From Prosthecobacter debontii (GTDB lineage: Bacteria; Verrucomicrobiota; Verrucomicrobiia; Chthoniobacterales; Chthoniobacteraceae): DNA of 64,000 bases. The stretch is taken from the NCBI GenBank assembly GCA_945905735.1, contig CAMDQC010000009.1:1-64000 (forward strand). Reading direction: 5' to 3'. The number at the start of each line of letters is the position of its first letter. Position 1 is the first letter of the stretch. Below are positions 18,056-27,353 of the stretch, one piece after another. The position numbers were made by a program, and so were the translations under genes. The notes below the pieces were generated by a model that ran no database searches, was not told the DNA's origin, and worked only from the letters and a program-made list of their open reading frames with translations.

Positions 18056-18467
18056 GGACGACCGTAAGCCGGATTCTGTGACGCGGCGCTTGCGCACCAC
18101 GCGGCAGTCATTTCTCTCGCCTGCTTGCGCAGGACGCCGCTCGCCCCAGCCGAAGCCAGAACGAGCAGTGCGACTATTACCCGGTGAGTGTTTCGCCGAA
18201 GCGAAACCGGCCAGACGCCAGCTCCCCTGCTTTGTCTTGCACCGCGGAAGGTTTATCGTGCCCCGCTGATTACTCAGCGGGCGGTGGGCTCTTACCCCGC
18301 CTTTTCACCCTTACCGAGCTTGCGCCCGGCGGTTTGTTTTCTGTGACACTGTCTGTCGCCTTTCGCTTTCGCGAAAAACGCCCGCATGTTCTCTGTGGTC
18401 CGCTGTCTAGTGGTGTCCGGACTTTCCTCCCGCAGGCAAAAAAGCTGCGGGCGACTGCCGGTCGTCC
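18056..18467 (-). ncRNA. rnpB: RNase P RNA, bacterial class A
   Basis: The RNA of the ribonuclease that trims tRNA 5' leaders. On the minus strand it contains the universal 5' core GAGGAAAGTCCGGAC and the 3' core ACAGAATCCGGCTTAC. The ends were set by the P1 helix, where GGACGACC at the 5' end pairs with GGTCGTCC at the 3' end. At about 412 nt it is in the usual range. A plausible promoter lies upstream and a hairpin terminator downstream. Open frames called across it are shadows. Confidence 0.95.
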
Positions 18468-18473
18468 GTGGGC

Positions 18474-18503
18474 TTGGTAGCTCGCAGGCGTGGGGATGTC
18501 CAA
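18474..18503 (-). promoter_or_regulatory. Possible sigma-70 promoter of rnpB
   Basis: On the minus strand TTGGAC and TACCAA are separated by 18 bases, ending 6 bases before the P1-defined 5' end of rnpB. Confidence 0.45.
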
Positions 18504-18557
18504 CGTTATGGGACGGATGGTTGCACTCTCGCGAGTTCTCCGCTCATGCTCGCGCAA

Positions 18558-19772
18558 ATGAAAACGCTCCTTCTCCTTGCCACTGCAACCGCCGCCGTCA
18601 TCGCCGCGCCGCCAGAACCGAAGTTCACCGCCCAAGACATCGACCGCACCGTGAAAATCGGCTACGGCACCGCCATCGCGGATGTGGATGGCGACAAGCT
18701 CCCCGACATCCTCCTCGCCGATGCCCGGCAGATTCGCTGGTACAAAAACCCAGGCAAACGCGGCGCAGACTGGCCCCGCTACATCATCGCCGAGGAACTG
18801 ACGAAAAACGACAACGTCTGCATCGCCGCGCAAGACATTGACGGCGACGGCAAATGCGAAGTCGCCATCGGAGCCGAGTGGAACCCCGGCGATACGGAGA
18901 AAAGCGGCGCAGTCTTTTACCTCATCGCGCCCGCCGACCGGACGCAGAAGTGGGAGCCGGTGAAATTCCCCAGCGTCGAGCCGACGACACACCGGATGAA
19001 GTGGGTGCAGCTTGGCGAAAAGGAATGGGGCCTCGTGGTGTTGCCGCTGCACGGACGCGGGAACAAGAACGGCGAAGGTGCGCCGGTGAAAGTCCTGCTT
19101 TATCGCAAGCCTGCGGATGTGAAGGCGGAGTGGCCCAACGAGGTGCTGGATGAGTCCATGCACGCGACGCATAATTTTGATCCCGTCTCGTCGAAACTGG
19201 GAGTGGCGTCGCAGATGGCGATTTGCGGGAAAGAGGGGATCGCTTTTCTCTATCTCGGCCCACTTCAAAGGCTGAGCGCCTCGGCGACGCGAGGGAGAAA
19301 GCAAACCCTCAGTGCGATGGGCTTCAAGGGCGAATCTGTTGCAGGAGGAGAGATTCGAATCGGCGCGTTAAAAGGTGCCAGCGGGTTCTTTGCCGCAGTA
19401 GAACCCATGCACGGCAACACGTTGGCTCTTTACCACCTTAGTAAAACAGAGACTCGGGAACCGCAGCTAGAACGCACCGTCCTCACCGACAAACTCAACC
19501 AAGGCCACGCCCTCGCCTGCGGCGATTTGCTCGGCCTCGGCGGCGACCAAATCACCGTCGGCTGGCGCGGCGCGAAGCCCGGCGACAGCGTGGGCCTCGC
19601 CGTCTGGACGGCGCTCGACGACAAAGGCGAGCAATGGCGCGAAACCGTCATTGATAAGGAAACCGCCTGCGAAGACCTCGCCCTCGCCGACCTCGATGGC
19701 GACGGCAAACTCGACATCATCGCCGCCGGTCGCGCCTCGCACAATCTGCGCATCCTATGGAACGACCGCTGA
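18558..19772 (+). CDS. Secreted FG-GAP/VCBS-like repeat protein
   Basis: A 404-residue protein with signal peptide MKTLLLLATATAAVIAAP. It contains calcium-loop repeats of FG-GAP/VCBS type: IADVDGDKLPDILLADA near the start, AAQDIDGDGKCEVAIGAEW, and ALADLDGDGKLDIIAAGR at the end. Such proteins are extracellular beta-propellers common in Planctomycetes and Verrucomicrobiota. A second ATG at 18546 (MLAQMKT) is possible. It is divergent from rnpB. Exact role unknown. Confidence 0.82.
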   Translation: MKTLLLLATATAAVIAAPPEPKFTAQDIDRTVKIGYGTAIADVDGDKLPDILLADARQIRWYKNPGKRGADWPRYIIAEELTKNDNVCIAAQDIDGDGKCEVAIGAEWNPGDTEKSGAVFYLIAPADRTQKWEPVKFPSVEPTTHRMKWVQLGEKEWGLVVLPLHGRGNKNGEGAPVKVLLYRKPADVKAEWPNEVLDESMHATHNFDPVSSKLGVASQMAICGKEGIAFLYLGPLQRLSASATRGRKQTLSAMGFKGESVAGGEIRIGALKGASGFFAAVEPMHGNTLALYHLSKTETREPQLERTVLTDKLNQGHALACGDLLGLGGDQITVGWRGAKPGDSVGLAVWTALDDKGEQWRETVIDKETACEDLALADLDGDGKLDIIAAGRASHNLRILWNDR

Positions 19773-19812
19773 AACGCTGCCTTCCAGATGTGTGAAAGGG
19801 CGGGAGTCGCCG

Positions 19813-20739
19813 CTACTTCGCTGGCTCGGGCGCTTTGGGCGCGTCGGCGGGCTTGGCGGGCTCAACCGGAACCGGCGCTGCGGGCGGCGCTGGGACTGCG
19901 GGAGCAGGAGTGACGACTGGTGCGGCGGGTGCCGGTGTGACGACTGGCGCGGCGGGTGCCGGTGTGATGGCGGCAGGCGGAGTATTCGGTGCGCCGGGCG
20001 TCGGTGCGGGCACTTCTGGCGGTGCGGGTGGCGCGGGGCGTGGGGTGCCGCCGGTCTTGCGGGCGTTTGGATTTTTGAGCGATGCTTGCATTTGCATGGC
20101 TTCGGAGGCGAAGCCGCCGGGGCCCGTGGAGCCAGCGCGCTGGATGATGCCGTCCAGGGTCTTGATGGCTTCGTCGGTCTTGCCTTGGGCGGCTTGAATG
20201 CGAGCGATACCGATGAGTGCGATGGCGAGGTGGCCGCTGTTGGCGTAGCTGGACTGGATGCGCTGGTACGTAGCGAGCGCGTCATCGGTCTTGCCTGCAA
20301 TCTCGAAAGTCTGGCCGAGGCTGGCGATGGAGCCTGCTACGAGCGGGTGCGTGGGATTCTTCGTCGCGAAGTCGCGGTATTCTTTGACGGCTTCGTCGTA
20401 TTTCTTCTCTTTCCGAAGTTCGTCGGCGACGCGGAATTGCGCGGTCGCGGCAGCAGCGGTGCCGGCCCATTCGGTGGTCACTTTGCGCAGCTCATCGACG
20501 GTCTTTGCGGTGGCAAGAGCGGTCTGAGAGCCTTCCTCTTTGCGCTTCTCCATATACATATACGCGACCCATAGGATGCCTCCGAGGACGGCGAGATTGA
20601 TGCACCGGATGATGAGCTTGCGGTACTGAATCCAGAACGCCAGTAGGTCAAACTCCTGCGGCGGCGGCGGCGGCGCAGTCGGTGTGACGGTGGCTTTTAG
20701 TGGCTGTGGTTTATCGGACCCCGATGTGGTTTCGGACAT
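19813..20739 (-). CDS. Membrane-anchored TPR protein (YfgM-like) with Pro/Ala-rich tail
   Basis: A 308-residue protein. A Pro-rich N-terminus is followed by one membrane segment near residues 46-62 ([17 protein letters not shown]) and TPR-like helices at about 70-225 ([39 protein letters not shown]). The tail is a Pro/Ala/Val repeat containing duplicated APAAPVVTP units. The anchor-plus-TPR layout resembles YfgM, a periplasmic chaperone partner, but the Pro-rich tail is extra. It is convergent with the VCBS gene. Confidence 0.75.
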   Translation of the reverse strand: MSETTSGSDKPQPLKATVTPTAPPPPPQEFDLLAFWIQYRKLIIRCINLAVLGGILWVAYMYMEKRKEEGSQTALATAKTVDELRKVTTEWAGTAAAATAQFRVADELRKEKKYDEAVKEYRDFATKNPTHPLVAGSIASLGQTFEIAGKTDDALATYQRIQSSYANSGHLAIALIGIARIQAAQGKTDEAIKTLDGIIQRAGSTGPGGFASEAMQMQASLKNPNARKTGGTPRPAPPAPPEVPAPTPGAPNTPPAAITPAPAAPVVTPAPAAPVVTPAPAVPAPPAAPVPVEPAKPADAPKAPEPAK

Positions 20740-20841
20740 AGGGCGGCGGAAGGTGCCAGAGGCGCGATAAAAGGCAAGCGCGCTGGTGCGATATTCACGA
20801 TTGCTCTTTCGCGATGTGGGCGGCGGGCGCTATTACGCGGC

Positions 20842-22176
20842 ATGATCCGCTCTTTCATCGCCCTGTTTATCTGCCTGTCCGTGTGCCACGCGAAGCCGCT
20901 CAATGTGGTCGTTCTTTATGCCGACGATTGGCGGCACGATACGCTGGGCTGTGCGGGGAATCCGGTGGTGAAGACGCCGAATCTCGACGCGCTGGCGAAG
21001 CAGGGCGTGCGCTTTACGCAGAACTGCGTGACGACCTCAATCTGCGGGGTGAGCCGGGCGACTTTGCTGACGGGGCAGTGGATGTCGCGGCACGGAAATA
21101 AGGCGTTCGATATGTTCAAGACGCCGTGGGCGGAGACCTACCCAGGGCTGTTGCGCGGGAGCGGGTATTGGGTCGGGCACATCGGGAAATGGCACAATGG
21201 GAAGTTCCCCGCCGGGCAGTTTGACTTTGGCCGGAGCTATAGCGGGACGCACTGGATGAAGGAGCCCGACGGCTCGCTCATCCACGTCACGAAGAAGAAC
21301 GAGCGCGATGCGATGGAGTTCCTCAAGACGCGCCCGAAGGACAAGCCGTTCTGTCTCACGCTGGCGTTCTTCGCGACGCACGCGGAAGACGGGAATCCGA
21401 AGCAATATCTCCCACAGCCGGAAAGCATGTCGCTTTATACGGATGTGACGGTGCCCGTGCCTGCGACGGCGGGCGATGAGTTCTTCCACAAGCTCCCGCC
21501 GTTTGTCGCCACGGAGAAAAATGAGGGGCGGACTCGCTGGCGGTGGCGCTTCGATACGGCGGAGAAATATCAGGAATATATGAAGAACTATTACCGCCTC
21601 GCGACGGAGGTGGACGCGACTTGCGGGCGGGTGCTGGCGGAGCTGGAGGCGCAAGGGGTGCGCGGGGAGACGCTGGTGATTTTCACCACGGATAACGGCT
21701 ACTTCCACGCGGAGCACGGGCTGGCGGATAAGTGGTATCCGCACCAAGAGAGCATCCGCGTGCCGCTCATCATCCGCGACCCGCGCATGGCTGCGGCGAA
21801 GGCGGGGACGACGAACGAGGACTTCACGTTGAACGCCGATCTCGCTCCGACGATTCTCGCAGCAACGGGCGTCGCAGCACCAGCGACGATGCAGGGCCGG
21901 GACATCGCGCCGCTTTATCTCGCGGCGAAACCTCCCGTTTGGCGGACGGAGTTTTTCTACGAGCACGCGATCATCAAGAACTCGAATTTCATCCCCGCAT
22001 CCGAGGCGCTGGTGCGGAAGGATGCGAAGTTTATGCTGTGGCCGGATTTTCAATATGAGGAGCTGTTCGACCTGCGGGCAGACCCCGGCGAGACGAAGAA
22101 TGTCGTCGCGGAAAAGAAGGAGATTGCCGACCAGATGCGGCGGCGTTTTGTGGAGCTGAAGGCGGCGGCACGGTGA
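20842..22176 (+). CDS. Sulfatase (arylsulfatase-like)
   Basis: A 444-residue protein with a short signal peptide ([17 protein letters not shown]). Alkaline-phosphatase-superfamily motifs are present: [11 protein letters not shown] (metal Asp 28/29), the sulfatase signature around Cys68 ([15 protein letters not shown]), GHIGKWH, and FTTDNGYF (metal Asp/Asn). The Cys would be converted to formylglycine by a maturase. The usual CxPSR reads CGVSR here; I recall Val at this position in other members of this subfamily. It probably removes sulfate esters from polysaccharides outside the cytoplasm. No maturase gene is in the window. Confidence 0.92.
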   Translation: MIRSFIALFICLSVCHAKPLNVVVLYADDWRHDTLGCAGNPVVKTPNLDALAKQGVRFTQNCVTTSICGVSRATLLTGQWMSRHGNKAFDMFKTPWAETYPGLLRGSGYWVGHIGKWHNGKFPAGQFDFGRSYSGTHWMKEPDGSLIHVTKKNERDAMEFLKTRPKDKPFCLTLAFFATHAEDGNPKQYLPQPESMSLYTDVTVPVPATAGDEFFHKLPPFVATEKNEGRTRWRWRFDTAEKYQEYMKNYYRLATEVDATCGRVLAELEAQGVRGETLVIFTTDNGYFHAEHGLADKWYPHQESIRVPLIIRDPRMAAAKAGTTNEDFTLNADLAPTILAATGVAAPATMQGRDIAPLYLAAKPPVWRTEFFYEHAIIKNSNFIPASEALVRKDAKFMLWPDFQYEELFDLRADPGETKNVVAEKKEIADQMRRRFVELKAAAR

Positions 22177-22239
22177 AAATAACGGCTTTTTCTCACCTCC
22201 TCGCTTGAATGCCTGCGGAGAGCGGGCAACCTCGCGGCC

Positions 22240-23112
22240 ATGAAATCCGTCCTTCTTAGTTTATCCGCTCTGAGCGTCCTCACGCTCTCGGCCTCTGCGC
22301 AGCTCGAAGTCTCGATCGATCTCGCGCGCACGCTGTATCTGCGTGGCGAGCCTATCGAGGCGACGGTGAAGGTGCGCAATCTTGCGGGTAAAGATGTGAC
22401 GCTCCGTGATTTGCCGGGGCACCAGTGGTTCGGCTTCCAGATCGAGCGCGGGGCGGATAATCCAATCGGACCATTTGACCCAGAGTATCGCAACGCTCCG
22501 GTGACGATTCTCACGGGCGAAACGCTGGAGCGGAAGGTCAACTTGCTCAAACTTTACCCCGTCAATGAGATGGGCCCCTATAAGGTGCAGGCAGCGATTT
22601 ATTTCCCCGAAACCCGCAAGTATATGGTGTCGCAGCGACTCCCAGTAGAGGTGACGGACGGAAAACATCTCTGGTCGCAGACCGTCGGCGTGCCGCAGGG
22701 TAAGGAAGGCGGAGGGACTTACCGCGAGATGGAGTTGATGTCCTTTCAGCTCCCTCGGGAGCGTGCGCTTTATGCTCGGGTCACGGACCAGACGACGGGC
22801 GACATTCTCGCGACCTTCCCGCTTGGCCACATGCTGGTGGGGATGAATCCTTCCACGGAGTTTGACGACCAAAACACGCTGCACGTCTTCCACATGGTCG
22901 GGCCCAACACCTACTGGCTCTCGAAGATCGGAGTCAACGGCGAGTGGCTCGGGCAGACGATCTACACCGCCCCCAAGAGCCGTGCGATGCTGCGCAAAAA
23001 GCCGGACGGTTCACTCGTCGTCGTGGGTGCATCCCGCAAGCAGGAGGCCGCCCCAGGCGCCCCTCCAGTGCCGAAGCTGAGCGAGCGCCCCGTGGCGATC
23101 CCTGCACAGTAG
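22240..23112 (+). CDS. Secreted protein, unknown
   Basis: A 290-residue protein with signal peptide MKSVLLSLSALSVLTLSASA. An N-terminal beta-sandwich-like region (LYLRGEPIEATVKVRNLAG) recalls transglutaminase-type or Ig-like folds, and a second half has LHVFHMVGPNTYWLSKI. No catalytic motif recognised. It follows the sulfatase by 63 bp on the same strand. Confidence 0.7.
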   Translation: MKSVLLSLSALSVLTLSASAQLEVSIDLARTLYLRGEPIEATVKVRNLAGKDVTLRDLPGHQWFGFQIERGADNPIGPFDPEYRNAPVTILTGETLERKVNLLKLYPVNEMGPYKVQAAIYFPETRKYMVSQRLPVEVTDGKHLWSQTVGVPQGKEGGGTYREMELMSFQLPRERALYARVTDQTTGDILATFPLGHMLVGMNPSTEFDDQNTLHVFHMVGPNTYWLSKIGVNGEWLGQTIYTAPKSRAMLRKKPDGSLVVVGASRKQEAAPGAPPVPKLSERPVAIPAQ

Positions 23113-23185
23113 CGGGCAAAGAATTGTGTGCGGAAACAAATTCCGCGCTTGCTTTCCATGCCCCCGACTCGCAACGGAATCCTGC

Positions 23186-23668
23186 ATGTTAAACGATGAG
23201 CAAAAACTAAAGGTCAGCACATGGATCGCTGACGGTGTGAAACTTTCCGACATCCAGAATCGCCTCGGCGAGGAGTGCGGTGTGCGGCTTACCTATATGG
23301 AGGTCCGCCTCTTGGTGGATGACCTCAAGCTGGTGCCCCTCGACCCAGTCGTATCGGCACCGCCAGCAGCGCCCGTAGAGGCCGCAGCGCCGACCGCTCC
23401 GAGCCAGGTCCCCGCACCGGAGGAGGTGCAATTTATGCCGCCCGCGCCGAGTGGGAATGTGACGCTAACGGTGGACACGATCGCCAAGCCAAGCACCGTG
23501 GCGAGCGGCGCGGTGACGTTTAGCGATGGAGTGACCGCTGTCTGGTATCTCGACCAGACGGGGCGCCTCGGCGTAACTGCTCCAGACCCCGGTTATCGCC
23601 CGCCGAATGCCGATGTGCAGGAGTTCCAGATGTTGCTCGATCAACAACTGGCGAAGATGGGATTCTGA
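23186..23668 (+). CDS. Hypothetical protein with N-terminal helix-turn-helix-like region
   Basis: A 160-residue protein. Residues 1-45 (DEQKLKVSTWIADGVKLSD, then VRLTYMEVRLLVDDL) look like a small helical, possibly DNA- or protein-binding, module. A Pro/Ala linker (50-85) follows, then a compact C-terminal domain ending VQEFQMLLDQQLAKMGF. The start was set at the ATG at 23186; upstream codons in frame look non-coding. I believe similar proteins occur in other Verrucomicrobiota but cannot check. No signal peptide, so probably cytoplasmic. Confidence 0.65.
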   Translation: MLNDEQKLKVSTWIADGVKLSDIQNRLGEECGVRLTYMEVRLLVDDLKLVPLDPVVSAPPAAPVEAAAPTAPSQVPAPEEVQFMPPAPSGNVTLTVDTIAKPSTVASGAVTFSDGVTAVWYLDQTGRLGVTAPDPGYRPPNADVQEFQMLLDQQLAKMGF

Positions 23669-23686
23669 GCGAGAGTCCCGCCCTAC

Positions 23687-25072
23687 ATGATTGAATGTCT
23701 CGAATCCCGAATAGCGCCCGCTGGCCTGATCGACGTGTCCTTTTCCCACGGCAACGTCGTAATGAAAGCCGTCACCGGCGACGCGGGCGATGAGTCTGCA
23801 ACGCTGACTCTGCCTAGCGCAGACCGGCTGCTCATCACGCCGGGGGCGAACGTCGCCATCCGCTTCGAGGGCACCACGAGCGCTCCCGGCGCGGCGCTGG
23901 CGCTGGACGGCTTTACCGGCAAATTAACCGCTTCTCTCGGCGGCGGAAATGACACGCTGACGCTGAGCGGCGGCACGTATCCCAACGACGTGAGCATCGA
24001 TCTCGGCGGCGGCGCAAATCAGTTTTTCACCGAGGCGGGCGACCTTCGCATCATGGGCAAGCTGCAAGTGCGCGGCGGCTCGGGGGACGACCTCGTCGTC
24101 TTCAAAAATCCGAAGCTCACCGTGGACGGCCCCCTCTCCGTGGCCTCCGGCGCGGGCAGCGACACCGTGCAATTCACATCGGCCATCGCCGAGCTTTCCG
24201 TCGCGGGAAATGTGACCATCGCCGCCAGCGGTTCTCGCTCAGTGATCGTCGAGCAGAGCATCACCGGCGTCGGCAAAGTCGCCATCGGCGGCTCGCTCAA
24301 AATGATCGCTGGCACGGGTGATCGCGTGCAGCAGACCGTCAGCGGAACGGCGGGCAGCTTCACCCTCGGCGGCGGCGTCACATTTTCCGCCACGAATCCC
24401 ACGGAGCACACGCAGGTCCTCGCGACGAACGGCACAGCGATGGAGATTCCCGGCGATGTGCGCATGACTTCGCGGGCGCTCGCCTCTAGCCAGACGGTAT
24501 CCGTCCAGACCTCGCTCACCACCGCACTCGGCGGGCGCATCATCCTCACCGGCGGCACGGCGGTCATCCTCTCGGTGGACGCCACGCTCGCCGATCCCGT
24601 GAGCATCACCACTTCCACCGGGCGCAATGCCAGCGTCTCCGTGGGCGACACGCACTTCGGCGGCAGCCTGCGCATCGCGACGAAAGAAGCGTTCGGCTTC
24701 ACCGCCAGCATCGCGCTTGCAAACATCGAGGTGGACGGCGACCTCACTATTACCGGCGGCATCGGCGCGACGACGCTCCGGGTGAATCAAACTCACGCCC
24801 ACGCCCGCTTCACCGCCACCCTCGGCGACGGCGCGAACCGCTTCCTCATCGAGCAAGACAATCAAGCGGGCGCGTCCACTTTCGACGGATTCGTGGAACT
24901 CACCGGCGGCATCGACGCCGATACCTTCCTCCTCGGCGGGACCGGCAACGACGCAATCCAGTTCCTCGCCGCCGTCATCGCCAACGGGCGCGGCGGCACC
25001 GACACGCTCACCGAAGGCGCAGCCTCCACGCACCCGAGCGGGCTGCCGCTCATTCAAAAGAGCATCCCTTAG
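23687..25072 (+). CDS. Gly-rich beta-roll surface protein with LExR-type N-terminus
   Basis: A 461-residue protein. It begins MIECLESRIAPAG, matching the LEPR/LExR-type N-terminal motif seen before large exported proteins in Planctomycetes and Verrucomicrobiota. The rest is repeated Gly/Asp-rich beta strands (GGGNDTLTLSGGTYP, GGSGDDLVVF, GGTGNDAIQF) resembling RTX-like calcium loops and beta-helix rungs. Probably extracellular. No classical signal peptide is visible; the start was chosen at the LExR motif. It starts 18 bp after the previous gene. Confidence 0.7.
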   Translation: MIECLESRIAPAGLIDVSFSHGNVVMKAVTGDAGDESATLTLPSADRLLITPGANVAIRFEGTTSAPGAALALDGFTGKLTASLGGGNDTLTLSGGTYPNDVSIDLGGGANQFFTEAGDLRIMGKLQVRGGSGDDLVVFKNPKLTVDGPLSVASGAGSDTVQFTSAIAELSVAGNVTIAASGSRSVIVEQSITGVGKVAIGGSLKMIAGTGDRVQQTVSGTAGSFTLGGGVTFSATNPTEHTQVLATNGTAMEIPGDVRMTSRALASSQTVSVQTSLTTALGGRIILTGGTAVILSVDATLADPVSITTSTGRNASVSVGDTHFGGSLRIATKEAFGFTASIALANIEVDGDLTITGGIGATTLRVNQTHAHARFTATLGDGANRFLIEQDNQAGASTFDGFVELTGGIDADTFLLGGTGNDAIQFLAAVIANGRGGTDTLTEGAASTHPSGLPLIQKSIP

Positions 25073-25084
25073 CACCCGCGAGAC

Positions 25085-25759
25085 ATGCAGCCGAATATCA
25101 CCGAAGGCATCATCTGGTACGTCGTCTTCCTCTACTCCACCGTCTTCCACGAAGCCGCCCACGCATGGGCCTCCTACAAGCTCGGCGACGACACCGCGTA
25201 TCGCGGCGGCCAAGTCTCGCTCGACCCCACTCCGCACATCACCCGCGAGCCCGTGGGCATGATCCTCATGCCCCTCCTCAGCTACGTTTATTACGGCTGG
25301 ATGATGGGCTTCGCGCACGCGCCCTACGACCCGCACTGGGCGCTCCGCTACCCGAAGCGCGCTGCCCTCATGGCCATGGCCGGCCCGGCGGCAAACTGCA
25401 TCCTCGCCCTCATCTCCGGCGCGCTCATCGTGCTCGGCACAAAAGGCGGGCACTTCGTCCCCGACATCGAGCAAACCGGGCACGACACATGGGCGCTCGT
25501 CGGCATGGTCCTCTTCATCACCTTCAAACTGAACACCGTGCTGATGTTCTTCAACCTCCTGCCCCTCCCGCCGCTCGACGGCTCCGCGCTCCCCTCTTTC
25601 TTTCTAAAAGGCAACAAAGCCGAGCAATACCAGCACTTCATCTGGCAGCCGCACATCGTCTTTCTCGGCCTCATGATTGCCTACTCCGGTGCCGGGCAGA
25701 TCGCATGGCGACTCTTCTATCACGTCCACGCGCTGCTCATTCAGCTCTGTGGTTACTAA
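25085..25759 (+). CDS. M50 family (site-2 protease type) membrane metallopeptidase
   Basis: A protein of 224 residues with several membrane segments. The zinc motif HEAAH is at 22-26 inside the first helix. The third-ligand motif PLPPLDGS (near 165-172) replaces the usual NPxxDG. It resembles the small YwhC/Rv1669-like M50 proteins without a PDZ domain. It would cleave membrane or membrane-proximal peptides; the substrate is unknown. It starts 12 bp after the beta-roll gene. Confidence 0.9.
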   Translation: MQPNITEGIIWYVVFLYSTVFHEAAHAWASYKLGDDTAYRGGQVSLDPTPHITREPVGMILMPLLSYVYYGWMMGFAHAPYDPHWALRYPKRAALMAMAGPAANCILALISGALIVLGTKGGHFVPDIEQTGHDTWALVGMVLFITFKLNTVLMFFNLLPLPPLDGSALPSFFLKGNKAEQYQHFIWQPHIVFLGLMIAYSGAGQIAWRLFYHVHALLIQLCGY

Positions 25760-25795
25760 TTGGCACTCCGCAGGATTTTGTGTACATCGGTGGCC

Positions 25796-26086
25796 ATGAA
25801 AATTCTCACATTCATCACGATCCTGTCGTCACTCACATTCACATCCTGCACAAGTGGACCGAACGCTCGCACGGGCACGGTGCTCGGCGCGCTCGGCGGA
25901 GCAGCCGCCGGAGGGATTATCGGCAATCAAAGTGGCCGCGGTCTCGAAGGTGCCGCGGTCGGTGCCGGGCTCGGCGCTCTCGGAGGTAATGTGATCGGCG
26001 GCGCACAGGATGAGCGCGACGCCCGTTACAATGATCGCGGTTATGACCGCCGCTACGATCGCCGCTACGATCGCCGTCGCTACTAA
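25796..26086 (+). CDS. Glycine-zipper lipoprotein
   Basis: A 96-residue protein. The signal ends in a lipobox-like LTFTSC, so the mature protein should begin at a lipidated Cys. A glycine-zipper segment follows (GALGGAAAGGIIGNQSGRG), as in 17-kDa surface antigen-like lipoproteins. The C-terminus carries tandem YDRRYDRR repeats, encoded by near-identical 12-bp DNA units. The start was set at the ATG at 25796 so that the signal peptide begins MKIL. Likely outer-membrane associated. Confidence 0.8.
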   Translation: MKILTFITILSSLTFTSCTSGPNARTGTVLGALGGAAAGGIIGNQSGRGLEGAAVGAGLGALGGNVIGGAQDERDARYNDRGYDRRYDRRYDRRRY

Positions 26087-26113
26087 GGACCTAGTGGTCG
26101 CCCCGTCATGGTT

Positions 26114-26190
26114 TGATGGGCGCTTTAATAATGACGAATGACGAAGTTCGCCGAGTTCGTCATTCGTCATTCGTCATTTTGAGCCCATCA
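26114..26190. repeat. Period-7 inverted repeat, ATGACGA family
   Basis: The left arm ATGACGAATGACGAA (26131-26145) pairs with TTCGTCATTCGTCAT (26156-26170); a third right-arm unit extends it. An outer pair TGATGGGC (26114-26121) and GCCCATCA (26183-26190) lengthens the hairpin. It lies between the lipoprotein and mrp genes and may act as a terminator. Confidence 0.85.
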
Positions 26191-26298
26191 TTTCATACCG
26201 GGTAAGTCACTAGTGAGGGCGGCGTCCTCAAACGGCGCTCTCGGCGCTTGCCAGCCGTGCAACTGCCCGCTTCCCTCCGGCCCCTCGATTTTTCTGCC

Positions 26299-27345
26299 AT
26301 GCTTACTACCGACTCCATTCGCCAACAACTCACCACGGTCAAATATCCGGGCTTCAGCCGCGACATCGTCAGCTTTGGCTTGGTGAAAGACATCCGCATC
26401 ACGGGCACCGAAGTTGTCGTGCAGATGAGCATGTCCACGGCGGACGCGACGGTGCCGAAGATGATCAAAGCGAACGCCGAAGCTGCGCTGGCAGCGCTGC
26501 CGGGGGTGACGAGTGCTTCCGTGCGTATCGACATCACCGCGCCGCAGCAGCAGTCGATGGGAGCGCAGTCCATGCCGCAAACTGCCGTCCCCGGCGTGAA
26601 GCACATCATCGCCGTGGCCAGCGGAAAAGGCGGCGTGGGGAAGAGCACCGTCGCCGCCAATCTCGCCTGCGCCCTTGCCGCGACGGGAGCGTCCGTGGGG
26701 CTGTGCGACTGCGACCTTTATGGCCCGAGTGTGGGCATCATGTTCGGCGCAAACGAGCGGCCTTTTGCGGATGAGGATAACCGCATCATCCCCATCGAGC
26801 GGTACGGCTTGAAGCTGATGAGCATGGGCTTCCTGCTCGAAGACGACGCGCCTGCCATCCTGCGCGGGCCTATGGTGACGAAGTACACCCAGCAATTTCT
26901 CCGGCAGGTAAACTGGGACGGCACAGACTTCCTCATCCTCGACCTGCCGCCCGGCACCGGCGACATCCAGCTCACCATCGTGCAGACAGTCGCGCTGGCA
27001 GGCGCAATCATCGTCACCACGCCGCAAGAGGTGGCGCTGCTCGACGCGCGGAAGGCCGTGACCATGTTCCAAAAAGTGAACGTGCCCGTGCTCGGCATCA
27101 TCGAGAACATGGCGTACTTCCAGTGCCCGAGCGACGGCGTGCGCTACGATATTTTCGGCAGCGGTGGCGGTGAGCGCGAGGCTGCGCGGCAGAAAATCCC
27201 GCTCCTCGGCCAAATCCCCATCGACATCCCGACCCGCGAGAGCGGCGACCGTGGCAAGCCGATCACCGCTGCCGAGCCAGACGGGGTAATCGCGCAAGCA
27301 TTCGTCGAAATTGCGAAGCAACTCCGGCAGACGCTGGGGCACTGA
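26299..27345 (+). CDS. mrp: Mrp/ApbC-family P-loop ATPase
   Basis: A 348-residue protein. The N-terminal DUF59/MIP18-like domain (about 1-95) is followed by a deviant Walker A motif GKGGVGKST near 111-119. DCDLYGPSVG, LILDLPPGTGD and IIENMAYF follow. Mrp/Nbp35 proteins carry and deliver Fe-S clusters as dimers, using a C-terminal CxxC. Here that site reads QCPSDGVRYDIFG, so the second Cys is absent. The start was set at the ATG at 26299 (MLTTDSIRQQL); upstream in-frame codons look like leader. It is convergent with the giant LTD gene, with only 8 bp between. Confidence 0.9.
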   Translation: MLTTDSIRQQLTTVKYPGFSRDIVSFGLVKDIRITGTEVVVQMSMSTADATVPKMIKANAEAALAALPGVTSASVRIDITAPQQQSMGAQSMPQTAVPGVKHIIAVASGKGGVGKSTVAANLACALAATGASVGLCDCDLYGPSVGIMFGANERPFADEDNRIIPIERYGLKLMSMGFLLEDDAPAILRGPMVTKYTQQFLRQVNWDGTDFLILDLPPGTGDIQLTIVQTVALAGAIIVTTPQEVALLDARKAVTMFQKVNVPVLGIIENMAYFQCPSDGVRYDIFGSGGGEREAARQKIPLLGQIPIDIPTRESGDRGKPITAAEPDGVIAQAFVEIAKQLRQTLGH

Positions 27346-27353
27346 CCCCGACT

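Noticed and set aside
18270-19304. 344-codon minus-strand ORF overlapping rnpB and the VCBS gene
   Set aside because: It covers the well-defined RNase P RNA and the opposite-strand gene; the protein has no family pattern.
25165-25989. 274-codon Arg/His-rich ORF overlapping the M50 gene
   Set aside because: Composition is typical of an out-of-frame translation of a GC-rich gene, and the M50 protein in the other frame has all its motifs.
25796-26086. CRISPR-like array from the YDRR-coding repeats
   Set aside because: The 12-bp units have no spacers and encode part of a lipoprotein. No CRISPR array or cas gene was seen in the window.
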